Shown here piece after piece: positions 63,857 through 64,000 of a stretch of DNA of 64,000 bases. Position 1 is the first letter of the stretch; each line of letters opens with the position of its first letter. The notes beneath the pieces are model-generated. The model was not told where the DNA came from. It saw only the letters and a program-made list of their open reading frames with translations, and did not search any database. The stretch is from assembly GCF_014200175.1 (NCBI RefSeq), contig NZ_JACHBD010000001.1, positions 1,054,001 to 1,118,000 of the forward strand, written 5' to 3'. The stretch comes from Rhizobium lentis (GTDB taxonomy: Bacteria > Pseudomonadota > Alphaproteobacteria > Rhizobiales > Rhizobiaceae). The position numbers and the translations under genes are program-made.

Positions 63857-64000
63857 ATGCGCCCTCGATTTCCGCACCGATTCATCGGCTTCTGCAGGTT
63901 GCTCTCGGCCCTCGTCTTCTCCTCGATGATGGTTGCCGGGCCGGCCGCCGCTCAGAACAACAACGGTCAGTATACGATGCAGGAAATCATCGATACCGGC
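63857..64000 (+). CDS. eipA: EipA / DUF1134 periplasmic protein, N-terminal part
   Basis: The open frame runs off the right edge. A basic start and hydrophobic core (FIGFCRLLSALVFSSMMVAG) form a signal peptide ending PAAAQ. The mature part begins NNNGQYTMQEIIDTG, matching the start of DUF1134 (YT.QEI.D.G). In Brucella this family member, EipA, protects the cell envelope and its gene is regulated by CtrA; here a CtrA-like box lies upstream and chpT is the divergent neighbour. Only 48 codons are visible. Confidence 0.82.
   Translation, partial: MRPRFPHRFIGFCRLLSALVFSSMMVAGPAAAQNNNGQYTMQEIIDTG

Overview
The window looks like chromosome of a fast-growing rhizobium of the Rhizobium etli/leguminosarum type. 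This rests on the high GC, the PhyR-NepR-EcfG stress locus, the urease cluster with its rhizobial accessory genes, the SciP/CtrA/ChpT cell-cycle genes, and a RIME-like palindromic repeat. The species call comes from recognition, not from a database search.

Layout. 1-2917: end of hmuS, then hmuTUV for haem uptake. 3066-3818: two small membrane proteins behind an EcfG-type promoter. 4041-7053: general stress response (GSR) core (sigma EcfG, NepR, PhyR, HWE-type kinase). Between the kinase and preT lies an unannotated minus-strand unit with an EcfG promoter, a C-rich body of about 125 nt and a strong terminator; I read it as a stress-induced small RNA. 7465-24489: reductive pyrimidine catabolism (preT, preA, a RutR-like regulator with a visible operator, a ureidopropionase-type hydrolase, dihydropyrimidinase, NitT/TauT-type ABC importer). 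It is interrupted by a GSR-controlled DUF6766 gene, a frameshifted SEC-C gene, a relic of an rtcB-prfH pair, an FtrA/rhodanese pair, and an MDR dehydrogenase with a divergent LysR gene.

24885-29417: RND efflux pair. 29524-43302: one long minus-strand nitrogen unit, urtABCD-(unknown)-urtE followed by ureD-A-B-C-E-F-G with several small accessory genes between them; it imports urea and converts it to ammonia. 43488-45392: secreted acid phosphatase with an autotransporter-type repeat. 45571-49864: a very unusual NCS1 transporter-Cys cluster-histidine kinase-receiver fusion with an overlapping LuxR-type response regulator. 50154-55685: liv/bra branched-chain amino acid ABC operon. 56220-58313: cysQ-like phosphatase and an ExoY-like sugar transferase, followed by about 1 kb with no convincing gene.

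59383-64000: cell-cycle and envelope block: sciP (DUF1153), a PqiA-like protein, a GNAT protein, fliJ, ctrA, a single-domain receiver, chpT, and the start of eipA (DUF1134). The fliJ-ctrA gap holds three GANTC (CcrM) sites and a CtrA-like half site; the chpT-eipA gap holds a CtrA-like box.

The strongest leads are (i) the putative GSR small RNA near 7076-7235 and the five other EcfG-type promoters found by eye in the first 11 kb, (ii) the transporter-kinase sensor at 45571, and (iii) the decayed rtcB-prfH module. No tRNA, rRNA, CRISPR array or intact insertion sequence was seen.
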